Shown here piece after piece: positions 1-7,110 of a DNA stretch of 64,000 bases. Both the position numbers and the translations under genes were made by a program. Source of the DNA: Flavobacteriaceae bacterium UBA4166 (lineage in GTDB: Bacteria; Bacteroidota; Bacteroidia; Flavobacteriales; Flavobacteriaceae); contig DFVG01000045.1 in NCBI GenBank assembly GCA_002379985.1, positions 1,250-65,249 on the forward strand. The letters run 5' to 3'. The notes below the pieces were generated by a model. It saw only the letters and a list, made by a program, of their open reading frames with translations. It was not told the DNA's origin and searched no databases. Position 1 is the stretch's first letter; each line of letters opens with the position of its first letter.

Positions 1-477
1 GTTGAAATGAAAGAAAAGAAAGACCGTGTTGATGATGCCCTACATGCTACGCGTGCTGCCGTAGAAGAAGGTATTGTTGCCGGTGGAGGAGTTGCTTTCG
101 TGCGCGCCTTGAAAGTGCTTGAAAAGCTTACTACTGATTCTTTAGATGAGTCTACCGGAGTGCAGATCGTAGCACGTGCTATTGAAGCACCGCTTCGTAC
201 GATTGTTGAAAATGCCGGAGGTGAAGGGTCTGTGGTTATCAATAAAGTGCTGGAAGGCAAAAAGAACTTCGGTTACGATGCAAAGAGTGAATCGTACGTT
301 GACATGCTGAAGGAAGGAATTATTGATCCTAAGAAAGTAACGCGTATTGCACTTGAAAATGCTGCCTCAGTGGCTGGAATGATCTTGACCACCGAGTGTG
401 CGTTAATTGACATCAAAGAAGACAACCCAGCGCCAATGCCTCCAATGGGTGGCGGCGGAATGCCAGGAATGATGTAA
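1..477 (+). CDS. groL: Chaperonin GroEL, C-terminal part (cut by window start)
   Basis: This is the last 158 residues of the 60 kDa chaperonin that folds proteins in the cytoplasm as a double heptameric ring with GroES. The reading frame is open from base 1, so the N-terminal two thirds lie outside the window. Visible family marks are the intermediate/equatorial segment with VEEGIVAGGGVAF, the SVAGMILTTECAL stretch and the flexible Gly/Met-rich tail ending GGGGMPGMM. A strong terminator follows within about 25 bp, so groL is the last gene of its transcript. The identification is secure; only the length is limited by the window. Confidence 0.97.
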   Translation, partial: VEMKEKKDRVDDALHATRAAVEEGIVAGGGVAFVRALKVLEKLTTDSLDESTGVQIVARAIEAPLRTIVENAGGEGSVVINKVLEGKKNFGYDAKSESYVDMLKEGIIDPKKVTRIALENAASVAGMILTTECALIDIKEDNPAPMPPMGGGGMPGMM

Positions 478-500
478 GCGAAAAACATCACGTGAATTAT

Positions 501-534
501 AAAAAAAACCTTCCGTTTTGCGGAAGGTTTTTTT
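501..534 (+). terminator. Rho-independent terminator of groL
   Basis: A 7-bp GC-rich stem (CCTTCCG at 509-515 with CGGAAGG at 521-527) has a 5-base loop, is preceded by an A-run and is followed by seven T. It lies just after the groL stop. From here to about 843 I see no gene or convincing motif. Confidence 0.9.
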
Positions 535-843
535 ATGCCGATAATACTAGAAAATAGCTTAGGTCATAGTCTGTATTCATAAATTACCACCACATATAAT
601 TGCATAACTATCAATATTTTATAACCTTTAATGCAAGAAACTCCTAGGTTAGTTTCCAGACATAGAGAAAATAAGATAGTATTTGGCACTTAGCACGTAA
701 TAGTATTTTAATGTTCATGTCTACTGAATTTTCGCGAATATCATTTATGGGTCTACTCGTTCTCCCCTTGATTGGCCGAGTAGTAATCGGCTCGCGACCG
801 CCGAAAAGCGAAAGAGTAGGCATCACCATAAATAAATAATATT

Positions 844-1263
844 ATGTCTTTAATAACAAATGTTAACCGAATCATGTTTGCGACTGTTATCATCCTATTC
901 ACCTTGACTGAAGCCAAAGCGCAAGATGCTTTGGTTGTGGACAATTCTGGCTTGTCGAAGTATGTACCAACAAGTGGCAGCAGCAGAAGTTTTTGTCAAG
1001 ATGTGACCATCGAGATTGACGGTCAATTTATTACGATTAGTACAACGCTTACTATTTGTTGCAATACAGAACATTTTATCTGCTTTCCTATATTTCCTAA
1101 AAAGGAACAGGCAGCCCAAAGAAAAGATCAAAACTCGGTTACCGTGATCAGGTCAGATACCTTTACTTGGGGAACACATCAAGTTTCTGTTAAGCCGGGA
1201 AACTATTCGATAAATAGTGATGGACAAATTACAGATCTACAATACGTGGTTCAAAAAAAATAG
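844..1263 (+). CDS. Hypothetical secreted protein, Cys-containing
   Basis: I do not recognise this 139-residue protein. It begins with a Sec-type signal peptide (hydrophobic MFATVIILFTLTEAKA, likely cleavage before QDAL), so it is probably periplasmic or exported. The mature part is short and mostly polar, predicted beta-rich, with several cysteines (FCQD, ICCNTEHFIC) that could form disulfides. A second in-frame ATG at 874 would give a shorter signal peptide. Its stop is three bases from the next gene, an RDD membrane protein, so the two are probably co-transcribed. It may be lineage-restricted, which cannot be tested here. Confidence 0.65.
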   Translation: MSLITNVNRIMFATVIILFTLTEAKAQDALVVDNSGLSKYVPTSGSSRSFCQDVTIEIDGQFITISTTLTICCNTEHFICFPIFPKKEQAAQRKDQNSVTVIRSDTFTWGTHQVSVKPGNYSINSDGQITDLQYVVQKK

Positions 1264-1266
1264 CCT

Positions 1267-1704
1267 ATGATGAATACAGCACTCAAAAGAATATTGGCCT
1301 ATGTGTTAGACGGACTCATAATTGGAGTTGTTTCGAGCCTTTTTGATTCGCTCATGACGCCATTTCTGTCACCCGTTTCATTTGATTGGCTAGGAATTGC
1401 AATCGTGTTGAATGTTGAGTTCCTCTTACTGTTCTATCTATTATATTTTATTCTTTTTGATGTATTAAATAACGGAATCACAGTAGGTAAAGCCATCACC
1501 GGTATTCGCGTGGTGGTTGACGAGCCCGGTAGCATCACGACGAAACAGCACATCCTTCGGACGCTGTTAAAAATGATTTCGGTTCTATTTTCTTTTATTG
1601 CATTCATCGTATTTATATTAACACCACAATGGACGTTGCACGATAGTGTTATGAACACTATCACGGTTTCTAAACAGCCCTCAAATAGTATTTCTGAGGA
1701 ATAA
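1267..1704 (+). CDS. RDD family membrane protein
   Basis: This 145-residue integral membrane protein has the RDD layout: an N-terminal segment RILAYVLDGLIIG carrying the conserved Arg and Asp at the start of the first transmembrane helix, then a second helix (LLLFYLLYFILFDV), the conserved GKAITGIRVV loop and a C-terminal helix. RDD proteins are small bacterial inner-membrane proteins with varied or unknown roles; some have been linked to ion or proton exchange. Start is ATG at 1267, with a second ATG directly after it. It follows the secreted orphan ORF after three bases and ends at a clear terminator, so the two form a bicistron. Confidence 0.8.
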   Translation: MMNTALKRILAYVLDGLIIGVVSSLFDSLMTPFLSPVSFDWLGIAIVLNVEFLLLFYLLYFILFDVLNNGITVGKAITGIRVVVDEPGSITTKQHILRTLLKMISVLFSFIAFIVFILTPQWTLHDSVMNTITVSKQPSNSISEE

Positions 1705-1725
1705 ACAACACCAAATGTAATTCAT

Positions 1726-1753
1726 AAAAAACCCTCTCTTTCGAGAGGGTTTA
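1726..1753 (+). terminator. Rho-independent terminator after the RDD gene
   Basis: An 8-bp stem (ACCCTCTC 1731-1738 with GAGAGGGT 1743-1750) has a 4-base loop, a preceding A-run and a short T tail. It closes the transcript of the secreted orphan and RDD genes. Confidence 0.82.
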
Positions 1754-1832
1754 CAGTTCATTTAAAGTATTTTCTTTACTGTCATGTATGGCATTTTCGA
1801 TCTCTTAGAACGAAGCGCCAAAGAAACACTGC

Positions 1833-1922
1833 TTACTTCTTGTTGGCAGGTTTCGGAGCCTTCTTAGCAGGTTGCTGCTGAGCTTTCGCTTGAGGCTTCT
1901 TGGTTTGCTTATTTTCCTTCAT
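1833..1922 (-). CDS. Small Lys/Pro/Ala/Gln-rich protein (29 aa)
   Basis: A 29-codon ORF on the minus strand starts with ATG at 1922 and stops with TAA at 1833-1835. The predicted peptide is very basic and disordered: about a third of the residues are lysine and nearly all the rest are Ala, Pro or Gln, with recurring KKP, AKK and APK steps; it begins MKENKQTKKPQ and ends PKPANKK. There is no membrane segment or signal peptide. The composition resembles tails of histone H1-like nucleic-acid-binding proteins, but I cannot assign a function. It stands alone between the RDD terminator and the DUF3347 gene. The strongly biased composition and complete frame favour a real gene over chance. Confidence 0.55.
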   Translation of the reverse strand: MKENKQTKKPQAKAQQQPAKKAPKPANKK

Positions 1923-2053
1923 TGTGTCATTTTTTAAAGACAATTAAAGGTACGTTCAAAACACAAATTGCAGTTGTTAATTGGCGAATATTTAACCAAA
2001 AGTAAATACCCTAATCAAGCGTTCTGACCATTGCGTACGCCGCAACTTCAAGC

Positions 2054-2590
2054 TTACTCTATCTTCGCTTCCACACGACCGCAACGGAGCATCTTATCCC
2101 CGAAATACGGATTGTAAATTTCTTTGGAATAACTGAGCCAATACGCCCCGGTATTGTCAAATGCCATTGGGCAATATTGTTTGTAGATAGCACCTTCCGA
2201 AAGCGAACCTTCTAACATGGATGCTACTTCATCCGTTACCGTAACAAATGCTTTTCGCTGTGCTTCTATATCTTCAGCCTCAACCATGGCTTGTCCTGCC
2301 ATAAAAGCTTTTTCACTTACACCTACATTTGCAAATGCGGTCAATAAATTAGAGGCAGCCGTTTGCGTAGCTTCCATATCGGTTTTTACTAAGGCATTTT
2401 TTACGTCAATGTATTGATCAAATACATGCTCCAGTTTTGGATCTTTAAACGCTGTTTCTTCCGTAGACGCTTCAATGTTCAAAGGAGCATCTGTTTCGAC
2501 CGTGACGGTTTCAGGCTCTTTTTTATCATTTCCGCAGGAAATAAAAAATATAAGACAAGCTATTAAGAGGGAATTATAAATCAGTTTCAT
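2054..2590 (-). CDS. DUF3347-type lipoprotein
   Basis: A 178-residue predicted lipoprotein. The lipobox is in LLIACLIFFISCGND, so it should be anchored in the envelope. The rest is helical with the DUF3347 pattern (YIDVKNALVKTDMEATQTAASNLL region, later CPMAFDNTGAYWLS), a domain found alone or at the C-terminus of heavy-metal efflux adaptors. The conserved Cys and Met in YKQYCPMAF could bind copper, by analogy with those proteins; this is inference. The start is placed at MKLIYN (2590), since the longer frame reaches far into the neighbouring gene. It lies 32 bp after the exosortase-F-associated gene on the same strand. Confidence 0.82.
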   Translation of the reverse strand: MKLIYNSLLIACLIFFISCGNDKKEPETVTVETDAPLNIEASTEETAFKDPKLEHVFDQYIDVKNALVKTDMEATQTAASNLLTAFANVGVSEKAFMAGQAMVEAEDIEAQRKAFVTVTDEVASMLEGSLSEGAIYKQYCPMAFDNTGAYWLSYSKEIYNPYFGDKMLRCGRVEAKIE

Positions 2591-2622
2591 GGTTTCAAAT
2601 TTTCTTTCGGCAAAGATACACA

Positions 2623-3048
2623 TTACCGGTGTCGTTGCTGAAAATAAAAAGCCGGAATTAACAACAGCAACAAAACAGGATGAATTAAAAATCGACGTAC
2701 GTAAAAAATGATGCCTGTAGTTGGGGACTCTTGATTTAAGAAAATCAATAGCACCACTAGGGCAAGAATAAAAAATACTCCATAGAGAAAGCCAGAGAGT
2801 ACGAGCACCTCTCGCTTCTGAAAAAGCACCCATAAGATCATCAAGGAAAGCAATGTATTTATTACAAATCGGATTGACATATGGAGCAACCATGGTCCCA
2901 TAGCAATTTCAGGCAGTGGTTGGGCTAAATGGCCTGATTTAAAATAACTGATCAACGGATCGTAGAATAACTCCGGTGCCCATGCGCGTACCGCAATCAA
3001 AAGCACCATCATAGCAATTCCAATAAGTATGCGAATGCTTTTAGTCAT
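2623..3048 (-). CDS. Exosortase F system-associated membrane protein
   Basis: A 141-residue protein with about four hydrophobic helices (ILIGIAMMVLLIAV near the N-terminus, FVINTLLSLMILWV, GVFFILALVVLLIFL, FLIHPVLLLLLIPAFYF). Position directly after the exosortase gene and the hydrophobic pattern match the family of proteins always encoded next to XrtF in Flavobacteriia, whose function is not established. The ATG at 3048 overlaps the end of xrtF by eight bases, a typical coupled arrangement; an earlier ATG at 3069 is possible. It is presumably needed together with XrtF for processing an envelope protein. Confidence 0.8.
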   Translation of the reverse strand: MTKSIRILIGIAMMVLLIAVRAWAPELFYDPLISYFKSGHLAQPLPEIAMGPWLLHMSIRFVINTLLSLMILWVLFQKREVLVLSGFLYGVFFILALVVLLIFLNQESPTTGIIFYVRRFLIHPVLLLLLIPAFYFQQRHR

Positions 3049-3610
3049 GCCTTTTTTGTATTGGTTCAAGTTGTCTCACCCAGAGGATCCATAACAAAAA
3101 TACCATTCCGTAGATCAAGCCCGGGAAGACAATTCCATGCAACCACGAAGCGTATTGAGGATATTCGTACAACATGATTGCGAGAATGGTGATGCGCAGA
3201 ATATTGATGCCATAGAGGAAGACGGCCCCAGCCAGCAAAAAGAGCAGGGTTTTCTTCCAGCGTTCAGCAAAAGCAATCACAAAGGCCAAAAACAAAATAA
3301 TAATACTCACTGAATTACAGCCCTCAATAATATGGGCCAAATAGACCCCATTTACATACAACTTCATCGTGGGTTTGGTCTCATGGGGAGTTACGTTCGC
3401 ATCATAGTCAAAAGTTTCTATGACCGAAGTGCTTTGGCGTGCTACGAGATTGGTAATGAAATCGGGAGTATAGGCGCCATTCTTTGAAAGATATAAGTAA
3501 CCACCGTACAACGCACTTAGAAGAAGATAGCTTCCGAAGAACAACAATAAGAATTGTAGCACCGGACGGTATTTTTTAAACAGCGTTTGCAATAGGGGTG
3601 TTTTTAACAA
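3041..3610 (-). CDS. xrtF: Exosortase family protein XrtF
   Basis: An integral membrane cysteine protease/transpeptidase-like protein of the exosortase/archaeosortase superfamily, which cleaves C-terminal sorting signals of exported proteins. Counting from the TTG at 3610, the catalytic triad candidates are Cys98 in EGCNSVS, Arg139 in NILRI and His158 in WLHGIVFPG, each at a helix edge as in the family. About six transmembrane helices are visible. The frame is open back to an ATG at 3685, but that start would run into the divergent GAF gene, and family members begin near the KKYRPVLQF segment; the TTG at 3610 is my preferred start. The associated membrane protein follows with an 8-bp overlap. 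Confidence 0.82.
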   Translation of the reverse strand: MLKTPLLQTLFKKYRPVLQFLLLFFGSYLLLSALYGGYLYLSKNGAYTPDFITNLVARQSTSVIETFDYDANVTPHETKPTMKLYVNGVYLAHIIEGCNSVSIIILFLAFVIAFAERWKKTLLFLLAGAVFLYGINILRITILAIMLYEYPQYASWLHGIVFPGLIYGMVFLLWILWVRQLEPIQKRHD

Positions 3611-3626
3611 AAATACAGCATTCCGA

Positions 3627-3660
3627 ATTGGCAAAAGCAACACAATTCGAATACATTTAC
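3627..3660 (+). promoter_or_regulatory. Bacteroidota-type promoter for the GAF gene
   Basis: TTG at 3628-3630 and TACATTTA at 3652-3659 are 21 bases apart, close to the Bacteroidota consensus TTTG-N19-21-TAnnTTTG. The site lies 15 bp before the GAF start and inside the longest possible xrtF frame, which supports the shorter xrtF start. Confidence 0.45.
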
Positions 3661-3673
3661 AAAAAATATACAC

Positions 3674-4129
3674 ATGCCATTTCAAACCCTTAAAGAAGAA
3701 GTGCTGCCTATTCTAGCACAGGCTAAGAAACCTGTTGATGATCGTCTTACCGAAATTTGCGTGTTACTTCAGGAGCGTATTGGTTATTATGATTGGGTGG
3801 GGTTTTACTTTGCGAATCACGACACAAAAACACTCCATTTAGAAGCTTTTGCTGGAGAACCTACGGATCATACAGAAATACCTTTTGGGAAGGGCATTTG
3901 TGGGCAAGTAGCCGTGAGCAATGAGAATTTTGTAGTTCCGGATGTAAAAGCGCAGAATAATTATATTGCGTGTAGTATCTATGTGAAGGCGGAAATTGTA
4001 ATCCCTTTGTTTAAGGACGGAAAGAATATCGGTCAAATTGATATTGACTCCCACACGGCCGATCCGTTTTCTCCGGAAGATGAAGAGTTTTTGGTTTGGC
4101 TGAACGCCGAAGTCGCCAAGATCCTGTAA
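3674..4129 (+). CDS. GAF domain protein, free methionine-(R)-sulfoxide reductase type
   Basis: A 151-residue single GAF domain protein matching the fRMsr (YebR-like) family, cytoplasmic enzymes that reduce free methionine-R-sulfoxide using thioredoxin. Cys76 in FGKGICGQ and Cys100 in NNYIACS are 24 residues apart, the spacing of the essential cysteine pair in the E. coli enzyme (Cys94 and Cys118). The third cysteine (E. coli Cys84) is replaced here: the aligned residue is about His66. The motif AEIVIPLF is also conserved. The stop codon abuts the stop of the convergent permease gene with no spacer. Confidence 0.85.
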   Translation: MPFQTLKEEVLPILAQAKKPVDDRLTEICVLLQERIGYYDWVGFYFANHDTKTLHLEAFAGEPTDHTEIPFGKGICGQVAVSNENFVVPDVKAQNNYIACSIYVKAEIVIPLFKDGKNIGQIDIDSHTADPFSPEDEEFLVWLNAEVAKIL

Positions 4130-5386
4130 TTACATTCCCGTTCGGATAGCCTCCACGGGGTCGAGACGAGAGGCCGAGATTGCCGGAAGAATTCCGGAAA
4201 TAAGTCCGATAATCGCTGAAATTGCCGTTCCTAAGAACATATTCCAGGGCGAGAGCACAAATTGAAAATCTCCCGTAAATTGTGAGGCGATTAGCGATAC
4301 GATAAAGACGAAGAAGAGTCCAATTAACCCACCGATAACCGCTAAGATCACTGCTTCGAACAAAAATTGGAAGAGAATAAATTTGTTTTTGGCTCCTAAG
4401 GATTTTTGAATTCCGATCAAATTTGTGCGCTCCTTAACACTAACGAACATTATATTGGCGATGCCAAAACCTCCTACGAGCAATGAAAACCCGCTAATGA
4501 TGAGTCCGATGACATTCATCTGTCCAGTCATATTATCAATAAAGTCGGCAAATCCCTGCAATTGATTCACAAAAAACGTATCGATCTCATCGGGTTTTAA
4601 CCCACGTACTTGTCGCATTTTTTGAGAGAGCAACGCGATGAATTCGCCTTGATCGACTCCCTTTTCGGGCTTTATAACGATAAAGGGAAATAAGTTTTTA
4701 TTGTTTACGCCGTAGATTCTACGCACCATATTCACAGGCAGAAAAACTGCCGTGTCTTTACTGTTTCCGAAGAGACCACTTCCCTCCTTCTTCAATACTC
4801 CTATCACGTTGAATTTTCGTCCATAGAGTCGAACTTTCTTTCCAATCGCTTCAGGTCCAGATCCAAAAAGGGTTCGAGCAATCTCATCTCCCAAAACAAT
4901 CACGGGCGATCCGCTAATAGACTCCGGTTCATTGAAGAACCTACCTTCTGCAATTTGTAACGCTTCGATGTCATAGTATTCTTCGGTAACGGCACCAATT
5001 TCTACATTTGAAACCGACTTATCCTGATATTTAATCGTTTCGGAAGCAACGTTCAAGGTATAGGAAGCAGCGTACAAATTTGGCGTGTTCCGCTTCAAAT
5101 ATTGATATTCTTCGTAGGTCACATCCGGAAATTGTTCGTACTTCCAACGAGGCACATCGGTAGGCCCAAAAGAAAAACGGCCCACAAAAATAGTACTGTT
5201 GTCAAGGGAGCTGATGCTGCCTTCAATTTCTTTTTTTAGAGAATCTACTGCGGCAAGCACAGCGATGATCGAAAAGATACCGATAGTAACACCCACCAAC
5301 GATAACAACGTACGCAGTTTGTTGTTTTTAAGTGCGTTGATAGCAAAATTGAAGCTTTCCTTCAGAATACGAAGATAGATCAGCAT
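4130..5386 (-). CDS. ABC transporter permease, MacB/FtsX type
   Basis: A 418-residue permease with the MacB periplasmic core domain between transmembrane helix 1 (LLSLVGVTIGIFSIIAVLA, about residues 29-47) and the C-terminal FtsX domain with three helices (about 290-405). The C-terminus SRLDPVEAIRTGM is typical of this type VII ABC group, which works from the periplasm in efflux, lipoprotein transport or mechanical signalling. No ATPase gene is adjacent in the window, so its partner must be encoded elsewhere. Transcription is leftward from a region shared with the divergent purH. The substrate cannot be read from the sequence. Confidence 0.9.
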   Translation of the reverse strand: MLIYLRILKESFNFAINALKNNKLRTLLSLVGVTIGIFSIIAVLAAVDSLKKEIEGSISSLDNSTIFVGRFSFGPTDVPRWKYEQFPDVTYEEYQYLKRNTPNLYAASYTLNVASETIKYQDKSVSNVEIGAVTEEYYDIEALQIAEGRFFNEPESISGSPVIVLGDEIARTLFGSGPEAIGKKVRLYGRKFNVIGVLKKEGSGLFGNSKDTAVFLPVNMVRRIYGVNNKNLFPFIVIKPEKGVDQGEFIALLSQKMRQVRGLKPDEIDTFFVNQLQGFADFIDNMTGQMNVIGLIISGFSLLVGGFGIANIMFVSVKERTNLIGIQKSLGAKNKFILFQFLFEAVILAVIGGLIGLFFVFIVSLIASQFTGDFQFVLSPWNMFLGTAISAIIGLISGILPAISASRLDPVEAIRTGM

Positions 5387-5468
5387 AATAGAGAAACCGG
5401 TTTTAAACGCTACGTAAAGATAGGTCTTTTTAACCTCCTTAATGTTACAAAAATCTCTCTTTATTGTT

Positions 5469-5476
5469 TATTTTTG
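5469..5476 (+). promoter_or_regulatory. Promoter -7 box of purH
   Basis: TATTTTTG matches TAnnTTTG and continues into GCAGC, as often seen in Bacteroidota promoters. It lies 39 bp before the purH ATG. I see no good TTTG at the -33 distance. Confidence 0.5.
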
Positions 5477-5515
5477 CAGCTATCCTACGCAGTATAAACG
5501 AATAAATCACACTTC

Positions 5516-7048
5516 ATGAGCGACTCAAAAAAGATTACTTCAGCGTTAATTTCAGTATTTCATAAAGACGGACTAGAACCTATTGTCAAAAAGCTGAATG
5601 AACAAGGAGTAACCCTTTATTCTACGGGAGGAACCGAAAAATTCATCAAAGATTTAGGAATTAAAGTAGTTCCCGTAGAAGAACTCACCGATTATCCTTC
5701 CATTTTAGGAGGCCGTGTTAAAACGTTACATCCCAAGGTTTTTGGAGGAATTTTATACCGAGGTGACCACCAAGAAGATCTAAAAGAAATAGGAAAATAC
5801 AGCATCCCTCAATTAGATCTCGTAGTTGTAGATCTGTACCCGTTTGAAAAAACAGTTGCTAGCGGAGCCAGCGAACAAGACATCATAGAAAAGATCGATA
5901 TCGGTGGTATTTCATTGATTCGTGCTGCCGCGAAGAACTTTAAAGAAACCTTTTGCGTTTCCAGTAGAGACGATTATCAAGAGGTATTGTCTATTCTGTC
6001 TGAAAATAATGGAGCGACCACCCTTGCACAACGCCAGCATTTTGCCGCCAAAGCCTTCCAAATTTCTTCTCATTACGATACGGCTATTTTCAATTACTTC
6101 AACAGAGAAGCAACCATTGATGCCTTTAAGTTAAGTGAGTCGAAAGGTAAAACCTTGCGATATGGAGAAAACCCACATCAAAAAGGATATTTCTATGGAG
6201 ATTTCGATGCGATGTTCGACAAATTGCATGGAAAAGAACTTAGCTATAACAATTTATTAGATGTAGATGCTGCTGTGAATCTCATGGCTGAATTTCAAGG
6301 CGAAGCCCCCACTTTCGCAATCTTGAAACACAACAATGCATGCGGACTTGCACAACGAGACACGCTCCATCAAGCCTATGTAGATGCCCTCGCAGGCGAT
6401 CCGGTTTCAGCCTTCGGCGGAATTTTGATCAGCAATACCGAAATTGATGAAGCCACCGCTCACGAGATCCATTCGCTTTTCTGTGAAGTGGTGATTGCCC
6501 CTTCTTTCTCTTCCGAAGCACTTGACATCCTCAAAGGAAAAAAGAATCGCATTCTCTTAATTCAGAAAGAAACCAAACTTTCTAATAAAATCGTGAGAAC
6601 ATGCCTCAACGGAACTTTAGTGCAAGAGCGCGATACTAAAACAGACAGTAAGGATGGTTTAACGGAAGCCACCCACAATAAACCCTCAGAAAGAGAGTTA
6701 GAAGACTTGTTATTTGCTTCCAAAATCTGCAAGCACACCAAATCGAATACGATCGTGTTGGCAAAAAACAAACAACTTTGCGCCAGCGGAACCGGTCAAA
6801 CATCGCGTGTGGATGCCCTGCGGCAAGCCATTGATAAAGCAACACATTTTGAGTTTGATCTGAAAGGGGCTGTCATGGCCAGTGATGCGTTCTTCCCGTT
6901 CCCTGATTGTGTGGAGATTGCAGATCAGGCCGGAATAACCAGTGTGATTCAACCCGGAGGCTCTATCAAAGACCAGTTAAGCATCGATTATTGTAATGAA
7001 AATAACGTGTCTATGGTATTTACCGGGACCCGTCATTTTAAACACTAA
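5516..7048 (+). CDS. purH: Bifunctional AICAR transformylase / IMP cyclohydrolase
   Basis: A 510-residue cytoplasmic enzyme catalysing the last two steps of de novo IMP synthesis: formylation of AICAR with 10-formyl-THF, then ring closure. The N-terminal MGS-like IMP cyclohydrolase domain (about 1-150) shows GVTLYSTGGTEKFI and GGRVKTLHPKVFGGIL; the C-terminal transformylase domain has LRYGENPHQKGYFY, KHNNACGLA and the ending SDAFFPFPDCVEIADQAG followed by QPGGSIKD. Length is close to the family norm. It is preceded by a TAnnTTTG box and followed by mreB after 62 bp with its own promoter-like box, so it is probably monocistronic. Confidence 0.97.
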   Translation: MSDSKKITSALISVFHKDGLEPIVKKLNEQGVTLYSTGGTEKFIKDLGIKVVPVEELTDYPSILGGRVKTLHPKVFGGILYRGDHQEDLKEIGKYSIPQLDLVVVDLYPFEKTVASGASEQDIIEKIDIGGISLIRAAAKNFKETFCVSSRDDYQEVLSILSENNGATTLAQRQHFAAKAFQISSHYDTAIFNYFNREATIDAFKLSESKGKTLRYGENPHQKGYFYGDFDAMFDKLHGKELSYNNLLDVDAAVNLMAEFQGEAPTFAILKHNNACGLAQRDTLHQAYVDALAGDPVSAFGGILISNTEIDEATAHEIHSLFCEVVIAPSFSSEALDILKGKKNRILLIQKETKLSNKIVRTCLNGTLVQERDTKTDSKDGLTEATHNKPSERELEDLLFASKICKHTKSNTIVLAKNKQLCASGTGQTSRVDALRQAIDKATHFEFDLKGAVMASDAFFPFPDCVEIADQAGITSVIQPGGSIKDQLSIDYCNENNVSMVFTGTRHFKH

Positions 7049-7054
7049 AATTGT

Positions 7055-7062
7055 TACATTTG
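7055..7062 (+). promoter_or_regulatory. Promoter -7 box of the mreBCD-mrdA-rodA operon
   Basis: TACATTTG is an exact match to TAnnTTTG, located 48 bp before the mreB ATG in the only spacer upstream of the operon. The -33 element is not clear. Confidence 0.5.
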
Positions 7063-7110
7063 TAGGAATAGCAAGCAACACACAGACAAACCTATTACAC
7101 CTGAACATTT

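Noticed and set aside
753..944. Minus-strand ORF upstream of the secreted orphan
   Set aside because: It overlaps the signal-peptide region of a better plus-strand gene and has no recognisable features.
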